A DNA stretch of 64,000 bases from CALJFL01 sp036961205 (GTDB lineage: Bacteria; Pseudomonadota; Gammaproteobacteria; Pseudomonadales; Halieaceae). Position 1 is the stretch's first letter. Each line of letters begins with the position of its first letter. Position numbers and translations under genes: made by a program. Below are positions 1 to 8,212 of the stretch, in pieces. The notes under the pieces are model-generated. The model searched no databases. It was not told the DNA's origin and was given only the letters and a program-made list of their open reading frames with translations. The stretch is from positions 124,001 through 188,000 of the forward strand of contig JBALVI010000005.1 of NCBI GenBank assembly GCA_036961205.1, written 5' to 3'.

Positions 1-810
1 GCGACTCGGTTGATACGTAGGCGCTTCAGTGACCTCGGGAATATTGTCGGCCAGTATAGTCAATCGCTGGGCCAGGCGAGCCTGCGGCCAATTTGCCTGC
101 AACTTCGCCTGCAGGCTTTTGGCGCCGCGAATATCCTGGGCCGCAACTGAATCCAGGCCCTGCTCCAGGCCATCCAGGCTGCCGTAGAGGGCCAGTAAAC
201 TTGCGGCTGTTTTTGCACCAACGCCCGGGACTCCAGCAATATCATCGATTGGATCCCCTACCAACGCCAAATAGTCGGCAAATTGATCGGGCCGCACCCC
301 GTGCTTCACTGCGAAAGACTTGGAATCGAGGGTTACACCGCCGGCAAAATCCCACCAGTGGTCGTTGGGCGCGACCAAAATCTGCCCCAGATCCTTATCG
401 CGGGTCACTACGGTGACATCCATTCCCTGCGCGCGACAAATACTAGCCAGAGACGCCAGATAATCGTCGGCCTCATAACGGGGGCCACTGTAGCAGGGAA
501 TTTGCAAGCACTCGGTTGCTTGCCGGCAGGCCTCAAGCTGAAACCCCAGAGCCTCATCCGGAAGCTCTCTGCTGGATTTATAGGACGACAATATGTCATT
601 GCGAAAACAGCTGCCCAGACTCTCGTCGAAAGCGGCGGCACAGTGTCGCGGCAACCTTGTCGCATCCAGAAAATCCAGTAGAAACCCAACGTAACCGTAG
701 AGCGCGTTTAGGGGCATGCCGTCTTGCGTATGCCAGCGATCTGGCAGAGAGAACCATGCTCTGAAAATATAGATAGACGCGTCGATCAGCCAGACGCGGG
801 GAGCCGGCAT
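1..810 (-). CDS. 5'-3' exonuclease / flap endonuclease, Xni- or Pol I 5'-nuclease-like (3' end cut by window)
   Basis: A structure-specific 5' nuclease expected to trim DNA flaps or RNA primers using two metal ions. The frame is open from the ATG at 810 to base 1 (270 codons, no stop), so the C-terminus lies outside the window. Acidic residues expected of the family are present: D10 (LIDAS), D62 (AFDES), E113/D115/D116 (YEADDYL), D138/D140 (TRDKD), D186 (VGDPIDD), followed by a helix-hairpin-helix GVPGVGAKTA at 193-202. It overlaps the epmC stop by one base (TGATG), so translation is probably coupled and it is the last visible gene of the 2680-to-1 operon. It could be Xni or a stand-alone polymerase I-type 5' nuclease; I do not assign a symbol. 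Confidence 0.85.
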   Translation of the reverse strand, partial: MPAPRVWLIDASIYIFRAWFSLPDRWHTQDGMPLNALYGYVGFLLDFLDATRLPRHCAAAFDESLGSCFRNDILSSYKSSRELPDEALGFQLEACRQATECLQIPCYSGPRYEADDYLASLASICRAQGMDVTVVTRDKDLGQILVAPNDHWWDFAGGVTLDSKSFAVKHGVRPDQFADYLALVGDPIDDIAGVPGVGAKTAASLLALYGSLDGLEQGLDSVAAQDIRGAKSLQAKLQANWPQARLAQRLTILADNIPEVTEAPTYQPSR

Positions 811-1388
811 CACTTTAACTCGGCGACGGAAAAGTGTAGTGAGCCCGGTGCCGGTGAGGTGCCAAAAGCCTGCGCCAATGCAGCAAAGAATGTTGCTGCC
901 CGACATGGCAGACCATCGCGCTGCCAACGCTGAACCTGACTCAAGATACTGTGTTTAAAACTCTCGTCCGGTCCTTCAAGGCCACCGCTCAAGTTATCGA
1001 CACTCACACGAAAGGGATATTTACAGGCGCGAGCAAAAAACCATTCAAGGGCTTGTGGTTTGCACTCAACTTTTTCGAACGCTAATTGCTGCTCCGGAGT
1101 ACGGCCATCAGGTGCATACCAATATCCAAAATCTACCAATTGCCGGCGGGACTCGCTAGCGATACACCAGTGTGCGACCTCGTGAAGCGCGCTGGCAAAA
1201 TAGTCTTCCCGATAGCATATTTGATGGGGCTGACCTTGGCGCAGAGACGGCTGATAAATTGGCTCACTGGCGCCACCGACCAGGCAGGTTGATTCGCTCA
1301 CGAGAAAACAGTCGTTAAATATCTGCACCAGCATTCGATCGTCAAATATGTCCGGCGGTGTATTCTCCGCAGCAGCTTGCATGTTCAC
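810..1388 (-). CDS. epmC: Elongation factor P hydroxylase (YfcM/EpmC family)
   Basis: In E. coli this enzyme hydroxylates the beta-lysylated lysine of elongation factor P. The 192-residue protein has the expected length and the metal-site signature HEVAHW (H69, E70, H73), with further acidic residues in FEKVECKPQ near 105-108, as in the YfcM family. It overlaps tusA upstream by 4 bp and the exonuclease downstream by 1 bp, so it sits inside a tight operon. Its known partners epmA and epmB are not in the window, so use of modified EF-P is inferred. Confidence 0.88.
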   Translation of the reverse strand: MNMQAAAENTPPDIFDDRMLVQIFNDCFLVSESTCLVGGASEPIYQPSLRQGQPHQICYREDYFASALHEVAHWCIASESRRQLVDFGYWYAPDGRTPEQQLAFEKVECKPQALEWFFARACKYPFRVSVDNLSGGLEGPDESFKHSILSQVQRWQRDGLPCRAATFFAALAQAFGTSPAPGSLHFSVAELK

Positions 1389-1630
1389 TGGCTAGCTTCG
1401 CACTTGCGCACGGTGTAGCGGTAGTTACCGTCGACTTCATCCTGCGCCAGTAACTCGTGCCCAAGAAAGCTGCAGAATTTTGGAATGTCGCGCTGGGTAG
1501 CAGGGTCAGTCGCGAGTATCTGTAAAATCTCGCCCGCGGTAATATCTCGAATCTTATTGTGGAGCAGCATCACCGGCTCGGGACAATAAAGACCGGTGGT
1601 ATCTAGTATATGGTCGGGTTTTAAACTCAC
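1385..1630 (-). CDS. tusA: TusA-family sulfurtransferase
   Basis: A small (81 aa) sulfur carrier. The family's active-site motif CPEP is at residues 16-19 (C16 would carry the persulfide), within the typical start DTTGLYCPEPV. In E. coli TusA takes sulfur from IscS and passes it to TusBCD-TusE for tRNA 2-thiouridine synthesis and also affects molybdenum cofactor sulfur flow. Length and the alpha/beta layout match a single-domain TusA rather than a fused sulfurtransferase. It starts 10 bp after yheU and overlaps epmC by 4 bp. Confidence 0.9.
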   Translation of the reverse strand: MSLKPDHILDTTGLYCPEPVMLLHNKIRDITAGEILQILATDPATQRDIPKFCSFLGHELLAQDEVDGNYRYTVRKCEASQ

Positions 1631-1640
1631 GTAATGCCCT

Positions 1641-1883
1641 TCAACCGTTCAACAAACTTGCCGCCTGATCGCGAGACACCAGGTCCCACTCTTCACTGTC
1701 ACCGTCGTACAGCAGAGCCAGCTCTGCTGACATCAACTGCGACCGCAGCTGGGCAACCTTTTCTTGCAGGCTGTGCTCGCGCTCGCCATAGTCGGTGCCG
1801 TCACGGCTGGCAAACTCTTCCAGCAGTGCATCGAGTACCTCAGGCGTCAGGCGCGAGGACGGAATTTCGAGCAAAGAAGCCAT
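1641..1883 (-). CDS. yheU: YheU family protein
   Basis: An 80-residue protein recognised as YheU family from its start (LLEIPSSRLTPEVLDALLEEFASRDGTDYG) spread over residues 4-33 and its acidic, helical composition. It has no signal peptide or membrane segment. The biochemical role of the family is not established to my knowledge. It lies 2 bp after the exported methyltransferase gene and 10 bp before tusA, so it is co-transcribed with them. Confidence 0.82.
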   Translation of the reverse strand: MASLLEIPSSRLTPEVLDALLEEFASRDGTDYGEREHSLQEKVAQLRSQLMSAELALLYDGDSEEWDLVSRDQAASLLNG

Positions 1884-1885
1884 TA

Positions 1886-2680
1886 TTACTCGGGCTTGAT
1901 GAACTTCAGAGTCACACGATTGCTCTCACCAATGGCTGCAAACATGGCCTTGTCTGTATCACCGCCGCGAAAACCGGGAGGCAAACTCCACACGCCATTG
2001 GGGTGGTCGCCGTTATCCTTTGGATTCGCGTTAATATCCGAACTGGACGCCAATTTAAAACCGGCCTTTTCTGCGGCAGCGACAATGTACGCCTGCGGCA
2101 CGTAACCAGTTTTTTTCATCACTTCAACCGTAATATCCGCGGTAGTGCTGTGCTGTACCAGCCCGAGTGTTCCTCCTGCTTTTAAAGCGGTGAAGGCCGC
2201 GCTCAATGTCTCGTCCAGCGAATCTCCGCGCATCCAGCTATGCACATTGCGAAACCCCACGACCAGATCAGCTGAGCCCGGTGGCGCTAACGTAATCATA
2301 TCGGGTGCGGCGAGCTGAGTAATCTGAACCTGGCCGTAAACATCCGGATCTGCTGCCAGTTTCTGCAGGTACTTACCTAGAGAGTTACGATAGTAGCCAC
2401 CAGGAGCATTGAGGCTATGATGCGCTGCGTAGTAGGTCCCGTTATCTTTCATCAGCGGCGCGAGGAGCTCGGTATACCAACCGCCGCCAGGGGCAATTTC
2501 AACCACTGTCATGCCGTCTTGTAGGCCAAAAAACTCGAGTGTTTGCTGCGGATGGCGAGAGTCATCTCGAGCACTGTTTTCCGGTGCCCTATGGGCGCCT
2601 TCCAGCGCGGCCTGCCAGTCCAGTGCCAGTGCTCCTGGGGCCACTACCATTGCCAGCCACAATACGATTATCGATTTCAT
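1886..2680 (-). CDS. Exported class I SAM-dependent methyltransferase-like protein
   Basis: A 264-residue protein with an N-terminal signal peptide (hydrophobic residues 3-19, likely cut after ALA at about 19) followed by a class I methyltransferase fold: motif I VVEIAPGGGWYTELL at about 59-73 and a later acidic strand LVVGFRNVHSW. The start at 2680 has a strong ribosome site (AGAAGGAG). A SAM-binding fold in an exported protein is odd because SAM is not expected in the periplasm; similar secreted predicted methyltransferases are known in proteobacteria, and their substrate is unknown. It is the first gene of the yheU-tusA-epmC-exonuclease operon. Confidence 0.75.
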   Translation of the reverse strand: MKSIIVLWLAMVVAPGALALDWQAALEGAHRAPENSARDDSRHPQQTLEFFGLQDGMTVVEIAPGGGWYTELLAPLMKDNGTYYAAHHSLNAPGGYYRNSLGKYLQKLAADPDVYGQVQITQLAAPDMITLAPPGSADLVVGFRNVHSWMRGDSLDETLSAAFTALKAGGTLGLVQHSTTADITVEVMKKTGYVPQAYIVAAAEKAGFKLASSSDINANPKDNGDHPNGVWSLPPGFRGGDTDKAMFAAIGESNRVTLKFIKPE

Positions 2681-2752
2681 CTCTATCTCCTTCTGAATTA
2701 CATCTGAGCGCGTTAATATAAGGCCTGTTTACGACAATGTGGAGTCAAATCG

Positions 2753-3280
2753 GTGCAAACAAGCTACATAATAACCTTCATTGGCGATGACCGGCCTGGC
2801 CTGGTAGAACAACTGTCCCGGACTATTGAGGACAACCATGGCAATTGGCACGATAGTCGCCTGTCTCAACTTGGTGGTAAGTTTTCGGGTCTGATACTGG
2901 TTTCGCTGCCGGCAGCGAATGGAGACGCGCTGGAGCTTGCACTGAAGAGCTTGTCGGCCAGCGGTTTGAGTGTCCGGGTAACCCCTGCCGTGGACGGTAT
3001 AGCCAGTAACGACGGCAAAGACATAAGCCTGACTGTGCTGGGACCCGATCGCAAAGGCATCGTCCGTGAAATATCCCACGCGCTGGCTGAGCAACAAATA
3101 AACGTCATCGAAATGGACAGCGAAGTGATCAGTGCGCCCATGAGCGGCGAACTGTTGTTTCAAGCACGTATTCAGGCGAAAATTCCTGCATCCGTCGATC
3201 TGGACAATTTGGAAGACACCTTGGAGCAGATAGCCGACCAGATGACACTTGATATCGACCTGGATGCCGGTTCCAGCTAA
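2753..3280 (+). CDS. gcvR: ACT-domain protein, GcvR-like (glycine cleavage system repressor family)
   Basis: A 175-residue protein made of two ACT domains, about residues 5-80 (ITFIGDDRPGLVEQLSRTIE) and 90-165 (LTVLGPDRKGIVREISHAL). In E. coli GcvR binds glycine and antagonises GcvA. Translation starts at a GTG (2753-2755) with GGAG at 2741-2744, 8 bp upstream; no nearer ATG fits the conserved start. The gene stands alone between a divergent exported methyltransferase and a convergent small gene. No gcv genes are nearby, so the regulatory target is inferred from family membership. Confidence 0.78.
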   Translation: MQTSYIITFIGDDRPGLVEQLSRTIEDNHGNWHDSRLSQLGGKFSGLILVSLPAANGDALELALKSLSASGLSVRVTPAVDGIASNDGKDISLTVLGPDRKGIVREISHALAEQQINVIEMDSEVISAPMSGELLFQARIQAKIPASVDLDNLEDTLEQIADQMTLDIDLDAGSS

Positions 3281-3299
3281 CTAGCTACCGCTAATCCGG

Positions 3300-3524
3300 T
3301 CAGGACAGGTATCTGAGCAGATAGCGAAGTCCAATCCACAGCGCGGCGATCAGGGCAGCGAGCAGAATGATTGCGACTATCACCATAACGGTGGTGTAGA
3401 ACAGGGCTTTCATCTCTTCGATGGGGATATCGAACTGGTCGACGGCCGTCCAGATCAGGGTACCCATGGCCAGCAAGCCCAGAATAGTGGTGCGCCAGTA
3501 TTTGCGATTCGCTTTACTAACCAC
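3300..3524 (-). CDS. Small two-helix membrane protein, unknown function
   Basis: A 74-residue protein with a basic start (MVSKANRKYWR) and two predicted membrane helices, about residues 11-27 and 42-70, separated by an acidic loop DQFDIPIEEM. I do not recognise a family. It starts 15 bp downstream of the aroC stop on the same strand, so it is probably the last gene of prmB-aroC. It ends 19 bp from the convergent gcvR-like gene. Coding status rests on operon position, absence of a better overlapping frame and the coherent membrane-protein composition. Confidence 0.6.
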   Translation of the reverse strand: MVSKANRKYWRTTILGLLAMGTLIWTAVDQFDIPIEEMKALFYTTVMVIVAIILLAALIAALWIGLRYLLRYLS

Positions 3525-3539
3525 TACATCAATCCCATC

Positions 3540-4649
3540 TCAATCAGCATCGGGGGCGCTTGCGGGCAGTACCGGTGTCTCGCACTGAACATCCATATTC
3601 TGACCGCGGTGGCGCAGCGCGTGATCGATTAGCACCAAAGCCAGCATTGCCTCGGCAATAGGTGTTGCACGAATACCTACACAGGGGTCGTGTCGACCAT
3701 GGGTGGACATATCCATTGCCTGCCCTTGTGTATCGATTGTCGCGCCGGGCTGGCGAATACTGGAAGTGGGCTTCAACGCGATGCTGACCGTAATGTCCTG
3801 ACCGCTGGAAATCCCCCCAAGTACACCGCCGGCATTGTTGCCGATGAAGCCCTCTGGCGTCAGCAAATCGCGATGCTCGCTACCCTGTTGCTCTACACTG
3901 GCAAAGCCGGCACCAATTTCCACGCCCTTAACAGCATTTATGCTCATCATGGCAGAGGCGATATCAGCATCCAGTCGGTCAAAAATAGGTTCACCCAAGC
4001 CAGGAGCAACACCACTGGCGACGACGTTAATACGTGCACCGACAGAGTCGCCTCGCTTATTCAGCGCCGCCATGTACTCTTCCATTTCTGGAATTTTCTG
4101 TGGGTCTGGACAAAAGAATGGATTTTTTTCCACCAGGTCCCAGTCAAGAGTTTCTGCTTTTATCGGCCCAAGCTGAGATAAATATCCGCGGACTTCTATG
4201 CCGTAGCGTTCCTTGAGATATTTTTTCGCTACGGCGCCGGCAGCAACTCGCATTGCAGTTTCTCTGGCCGACGAACGACCACCACCGCGGTAGTCGCGAA
4301 ACCCATATTTCTGGGTATAGGTATAGTCGGCATGGGCAGGCCGAAATGTATCGGAGATTTTGGAATAATCCTTGGAGCGCTGATCCGTATTTTCAATCAA
4401 TAAAGCAATAGGTGTGCCAGTCGTTTTGCCTTCGAACACGCCGGATAGAATTTTGACCTCGTCGTCCTCACGCCGCTGGGTGGTAAAACGCGAGGTGCCG
4501 GGCTTGCGCCGGTCGAGATCCAGCTGCATATCGCCTGCAGCCAAGGACATACCCGGAGGGCAACCATCAATAATACAGCCCAGAGCCGGGCCGTGGCTTT
4601 CGCCAAAACTGGTTACTGTGAATAACTTGCCAAACGTGTTGCCGGCCAT
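3540..4649 (-). CDS. aroC: Chorismate synthase
   Basis: Converts 5-enolpyruvylshikimate 3-phosphate to chorismate, the last common step to aromatic amino acids and folate; the enzyme needs reduced FMN. Signatures seen: MAGNTFGKLFTVTSFGESHG at the N-terminus, RPGHADYT-type RPAHADYTYTQKYG, and RGGGRSSARETAMRVAAGA. I chose the ATG at 4649 because the conserved start is MAGNTFGK; the longer frame to 4670 adds seven unusual residues. A purine run (GGGGGCG) lies just upstream. Length, 369 aa, is normal. It lies downstream of prmB and upstream of the 74-aa membrane protein. Confidence 0.97.
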   Translation of the reverse strand: MAGNTFGKLFTVTSFGESHGPALGCIIDGCPPGMSLAAGDMQLDLDRRKPGTSRFTTQRREDDEVKILSGVFEGKTTGTPIALLIENTDQRSKDYSKISDTFRPAHADYTYTQKYGFRDYRGGGRSSARETAMRVAAGAVAKKYLKERYGIEVRGYLSQLGPIKAETLDWDLVEKNPFFCPDPQKIPEMEEYMAALNKRGDSVGARINVVASGVAPGLGEPIFDRLDADIASAMMSINAVKGVEIGAGFASVEQQGSEHRDLLTPEGFIGNNAGGVLGGISSGQDITVSIALKPTSSIRQPGATIDTQGQAMDMSTHGRHDPCVGIRATPIAEAMLALVLIDHALRHRGQNMDVQCETPVLPASAPDAD

Positions 4650-4715
4650 AACGCCCCCAAAATAGCGCACTTAAAATAGCGCGCCCGAATCTTTCAGCCG
4701 CGCAGTATACGAAAA

Positions 4716-5633
4716 TTACCCCGTTCTGGCGCGGTATTCTTGCAATTCCACGGCGGTGATAGCAAACACCCCATGGCCGCCACGCTCAAACTCCAGCCAG
4801 GTAAAAGGGAGCCGCGGATACTGAGCCTCCAAGGCCTCCCAACTGTTGCCGACTTCCACCACTAAAAGGCCCTGCGGTTCCAAAAACTCTTCGGCGTGTG
4901 CCAGTATCTGCCGGGTGAGATCGAGTCCATCCTCTCCAGAGCCCAGGGCCAACGAAGGCTCATGATGGTATTCAGATGGCATGGTCGCCAGGTCATTGGT
5001 ATCGACATAGGGTGGATTACTGAGTATCAGGTCGTAGCGGCGCCCTCTCACTGAGCCAAACAGGTCAGATTGCACTGCAGTGACCCGGGACTGCAGTCCG
5101 TGCATCTCGATGTTCTCCACCGACAAGGCGATAGCGTCTGTATCAAGTTCTGCCAGATCGACGGACAGCTGCGGGTGATAAAGAGCACTGGCGATGCCTA
5201 TACAACCACCGCCGCTGCACAGATCAAGTAATCGTCGTGGCTCTGGACCCGCATACCACGGTTGAAAGGCGTTCTGAATTAACTCTGCCAGGGGCGAGCG
5301 TGGGATAATCGCCCGCGGATCGCAGCGGAAGCTCAAACCGGCGAAATACGCCGTTCCGGTGAGGTACGGTAGTGGAATACGGTCCTCGATACGGCGATGC
5401 AAGAGTGTATCGAGGCGCTCCATCGCCGAGACGTCGAATAAATGGGGTAAAACAGCATCGTCGGCGTCAACTGGCAGGCCAGCGACCGACAGCACCAGTT
5501 GTGCAGCTTCGTCCCAGGGGTTGTCGGTCCCGTGGCCGTAATAGGCACCGCTACCTGCGAGCCGGTGGTGAGCGTAATCAAGAGCTTGCCCAACAGTGCT
5601 AGACATGACCGGTTTATCAGAGGATTCATTCAT
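4716..5633 (-). CDS. prmB: Ribosomal protein L3 N5-glutamine methyltransferase
   Basis: A HemK-family methyltransferase that methylates a glutamine side chain of ribosomal protein L3. Motif I LLDLCSGGGCIGI is at 135-147 and the catalytic SNPPYV at 205-210. The N-terminal helical substrate-recognition domain (about 10-100) and the FRCDPRAIIPRSPLAELI segment match PrmB more than PrmC. The gene precedes aroC on the minus strand, the usual arrangement in gammaproteobacteria, and is divergent from folE across about 100 bp. Confidence 0.93.
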   Translation of the reverse strand: MNESSDKPVMSSTVGQALDYAHHRLAGSGAYYGHGTDNPWDEAAQLVLSVAGLPVDADDAVLPHLFDVSAMERLDTLLHRRIEDRIPLPYLTGTAYFAGLSFRCDPRAIIPRSPLAELIQNAFQPWYAGPEPRRLLDLCSGGGCIGIASALYHPQLSVDLAELDTDAIALSVENIEMHGLQSRVTAVQSDLFGSVRGRRYDLILSNPPYVDTNDLATMPSEYHHEPSLALGSGEDGLDLTRQILAHAEEFLEPQGLLVVEVGNSWEALEAQYPRLPFTWLEFERGGHGVFAITAVELQEYRARTG

Positions 5634-5735
5634 GGTGTTATCTTAACCCAGCGGACGCTGTATTTGCCTAGCCATAGGGGGATTGATACTATCGCCGACC
5701 CCCTCATCAAAGAGGGCAACACTAGGAGTTAGCGG

Positions 5736-6284
5736 GTGGAAAAACATTGGGCCTCAATTATCGAAGACATAGGGGAAGACCTCAGCCGTCCCGGCTTGCG
5801 CGACACACCAAAACGCGCTGCCAAAGCATTTGAGTTTCTTACCCACGGCTACCAACAGTCGGTCGAGGAGGTTGTTAATAACGCCCTGTTTCCCAGCGAC
5901 TCCAGTGAAATGGTGTTGGTGCAGGATGTAGAGCTTTATTCACTCTGTGAACACCACATTTTGCCTTTTATTGGTAAGTGTCACGTTGCTTACATCCCTA
6001 CAGGCAAGGTCCTGGGCCTGTCCAAGGTGGCTCGAATAGTTGATGTTTTCGCCAGGCGCCTGCAAATACAGGAGAACCTGACCTCCCAGATAGCAGAGAC
6101 CATCATGGAAGTGACTGGAGCGGAAGGCGTGGGTGTAATCATCGAGGCCCAGCACATGTGCATGATGATGCGCGGTGTCGCAAAGCAAAATTCGCTGATG
6201 AAAACATCGGCAATGCTGGGCTGTTTTCGCAGTGAACAAAAAACCCGGGACGAGTTTCTCTCGCTGTTACAGCTGCGGCGCTAG
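5736..6284 (+). CDS. folE: GTP cyclohydrolase I
   Basis: Converts GTP to 7,8-dihydroneopterin triphosphate, the first step of folate and related pterin synthesis. The zinc ligands are present: C71 and H74 in CEHH, and C142 in QHMCMMMRG. GTP-binding segments IPTGKVLGLSKVARIVDVFARR are at about 87-108. At 182 aa it is a normal unimodular enzyme. Translation starts with GTG (5736) behind TAGGAG. It ends 2 bp from the convergent DUF4892 gene, leaving no room for a terminator between them. Confidence 0.96.
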   Translation: MEKHWASIIEDIGEDLSRPGLRDTPKRAAKAFEFLTHGYQQSVEEVVNNALFPSDSSEMVLVQDVELYSLCEHHILPFIGKCHVAYIPTGKVLGLSKVARIVDVFARRLQIQENLTSQIAETIMEVTGAEGVGVIIEAQHMCMMMRGVAKQNSLMKTSAMLGCFRSEQKTRDEFLSLLQLRR

Positions 6285-6286
6285 CG

Positions 6287-6844
6287 TCACTCAGGGTCGG
6301 CTAAACGAATAAGATCAATATGCAGGTATTGCCGGCTGGTACTTCTGACAGAGCTATACATCAGCAGACGGTAACGCTCATCTTCCTCGACCCGATAAAT
6401 ACTGTAGCGCTGTTGATCGTCTCTGCCATACAGAATGCGTTGCCCGAACACTCTATTAGCCCATTGCGCGCCATGGCCACAGGCCCTGCCGCTGCAGGCG
6501 AATAGCAATTCGCTACCCGCCAGCTGCTCAGCCTTTTGCGACAGTTCCTCAAACAACTCCGCAGATGAAAATCCTGACGCCAGTCGCCAGGTGTTACGTT
6601 GTAGCTCACCCGTTACACGCTCACTGTCTTTAAATTCCCACTGGCTACGCACCTTTTGTAATGCACCCAAGCCGATCTCCAGGTCCTGGACATCCTCGAC
6701 CGAACTGGCCGCACTTTCCGTATGGGGATATTGCTCAACCCACGCCAGAATTTGCTCGGGACCCTGCGCTTTAGCAGCGGTCGCCATGGTCACCAGTAAA
6801 AGCAGGATGCCCAAGCGGTTACCAGAAAAAGTTAATTGAGACAT
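6287..6844 (-). CDS. Exported DUF4892-like protein
   Basis: A 185-residue protein with a signal peptide (hydrophobic 11-22, likely cut after AKA near 26). The mature part has the features I associate with DUF4892: DSERVTGELQRNTWRL, a cysteine pair ACSGRACGHGAQWAN that could form a periplasmic disulfide or metal site, and a C-terminal YLHIDLIRLAD. Function is unknown. It begins on the last base of the hydrolase stop codon, so it is the final gene of gpsA-sixA-hydrolase-DUF4892 and is translationally coupled. Confidence 0.75.
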   Translation of the reverse strand: MSQLTFSGNRLGILLLLVTMATAAKAQGPEQILAWVEQYPHTESAASSVEDVQDLEIGLGALQKVRSQWEFKDSERVTGELQRNTWRLASGFSSAELFEELSQKAEQLAGSELLFACSGRACGHGAQWANRVFGQRILYGRDDQQRYSIYRVEEDERYRLLMYSSVRSTSRQYLHIDLIRLADPE

Positions 6845-7710
6845 TAGAGCAGCTTCTCCTGAGTCAGGAATTCTTGAATATAGCGGGCTGTGGCAAGCAC
6901 ATCGCCTTCAAGATGGAAGTGATGCTTACCCCCGACTGTCGCGACCCGGACGTTGGCGATATCCCGCTCCGCTTGCTCAGCCATCAGATCGTATTGGCCG
7001 TGGCCCTCTTCTCCCAGCAATAGCAAAACGGGCGCTTTGATACCCTGCAAAGCTGCACTTACTTGCGCTGAGCTCAATTTAACCGCTGAAGCGCCGCGCA
7101 GACGAAAGTCATTGGTCCACTGATACCCTCCCTCTACCGACTGTAGGCTTCGTGGTGCAATATGTTCTGCCCCCGCACGACCCAGTCCCTTACCTATACG
7201 CATTGATACTCCCTGATCAATCGATTCCAATAGTTTATTTGTCCGGCCCAACATTTCAATCCTCTGATCCAGGAAGCGACCCAGCTGTGAGGCAAACACC
7301 TCTTCGGGAACTGCCTGAGGCATCAGAGCATCGAGCAGCACCACATGGCTGACCCGTTCAGGTCGGGCGCAACTCAACAAAGAGGCGATAGTAGCACCCC
7401 TAGAGTGCCCCATAAGCGCAAAACTATCCCAACCCAGTTGGTCGACCACCGCGAGTATCTGTGGCAAGTCATCCCATATCTGATAGCTAGCATCCGCGGA
7501 TCGATGCGAACTCCTGCCGTGGCCGGTTAGATCCAGAGCCACAACATGGTAGCTCTCCAGCAACGGCGCCAACTCATTAAAGCTCGCTGCGTTATCCAAC
7601 CACCCGTGCAAGGCGAGCATCGGTGGCATCTCAGGATTGCCCCATGCCAGGCCAGCAATTTGCAGTCCATCGATCTGCCAGACACATTCGCGAGGGGCAA
7701 TTAGCGTCAC
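6844..7710 (-). CDS. Alpha/beta-fold hydrolase
   Basis: A 288-residue soluble hydrolase. Visible elements: oxyanion strand LALHGWLDNAASF (H35-G36), LDLTGHGRSS at 59-68, nucleophile elbow GHSRG with S103, and a C-terminal catalytic histidine candidate in GGKHHFHLEG. The pattern fits the esterase/lipase-like MhpC group; the substrate cannot be read from sequence. It overlaps sixA by 4 bp and the DUF4892 gene by 1 bp. Confidence 0.88.
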   Translation of the reverse strand: MTLIAPRECVWQIDGLQIAGLAWGNPEMPPMLALHGWLDNAASFNELAPLLESYHVVALDLTGHGRSSHRSADASYQIWDDLPQILAVVDQLGWDSFALMGHSRGATIASLLSCARPERVSHVVLLDALMPQAVPEEVFASQLGRFLDQRIEMLGRTNKLLESIDQGVSMRIGKGLGRAGAEHIAPRSLQSVEGGYQWTNDFRLRGASAVKLSSAQVSAALQGIKAPVLLLLGEEGHGQYDLMAEQAERDIANVRVATVGGKHHFHLEGDVLATARYIQEFLTQEKLL

Positions 7711-8210
7711 AATACGGCCTCATAATTGGGCGGAAACGCCGCAAACTGCAAGCGCGCGCCATCAAAAGCTGGATATTCGAGCCGCAGACACGCGCAGGCA
7801 CCTGGAGCAAGTGAAGCAACCTGCCCTCTCTCACCCAGCCAGTGATCAAGCAGGTACGTAACCAGCGGTTGATGTGAAACCAGCACCAGATGCTCTGGAG
7901 CATTCGCCTCTCCCAGCACTTGCTCCAACAAGGAGTCAACCCTGCTCACCTGACTGCCCGGCTCCAATGCTGGCTGAGAAATGATTTCAGCTCGCGTAAG
8001 GGCGGTGGCTAGTATCTCTGCCGTTTGCTTGGTCCTAGTATAAGGGCTTTGGAAAATGCAGTCAGGCGCGGGCAACTGTCGCTGCTTACACAGCTGCAAA
8101 AAGGCCTGGCTGCCTCGGGCCAGATCTGCCCTGCCGTCTATGGTCAATTCACGTTGTTGGTCAGTGACAGCCAAGCCAGCCTCACCGTGTCTCCAGATAG
8201 TAATTAGCAT
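7707..8210 (-). CDS. sixA: Phosphohistidine phosphatase SixA
   Basis: A compact (167 aa) histidine phosphatase of the phosphoglycerate-mutase superfamily. The catalytic RHG (R7-H8-G9) opens the protein in MLITIWRHGEAG, with SPYTRTKQTAE carrying the second conserved arginine and LVLVSHQPLVTYLL the second histidine. In E. coli SixA removes phosphate from histidine-containing phosphotransfer proteins. The lack of any extra domain supports SixA rather than a mutase. It sits 2 bp after gpsA and overlaps the hydrolase by 4 bp. Confidence 0.9.
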   Translation of the reverse strand: MLITIWRHGEAGLAVTDQQRELTIDGRADLARGSQAFLQLCKQRQLPAPDCIFQSPYTRTKQTAEILATALTRAEIISQPALEPGSQVSRVDSLLEQVLGEANAPEHLVLVSHQPLVTYLLDHWLGERGQVASLAPGACACLRLEYPAFDGARLQFAAFPPNYEAVL

Positions 8211-8212
8211 AC

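Noticed and set aside
283..681. Overlapping short frames at the left edge that might suggest a broken gene
   Set aside because: One minus-strand frame from 810 to 1 is open throughout and encodes a coherent 5' nuclease, so there is no frameshift; other frames are shadows.
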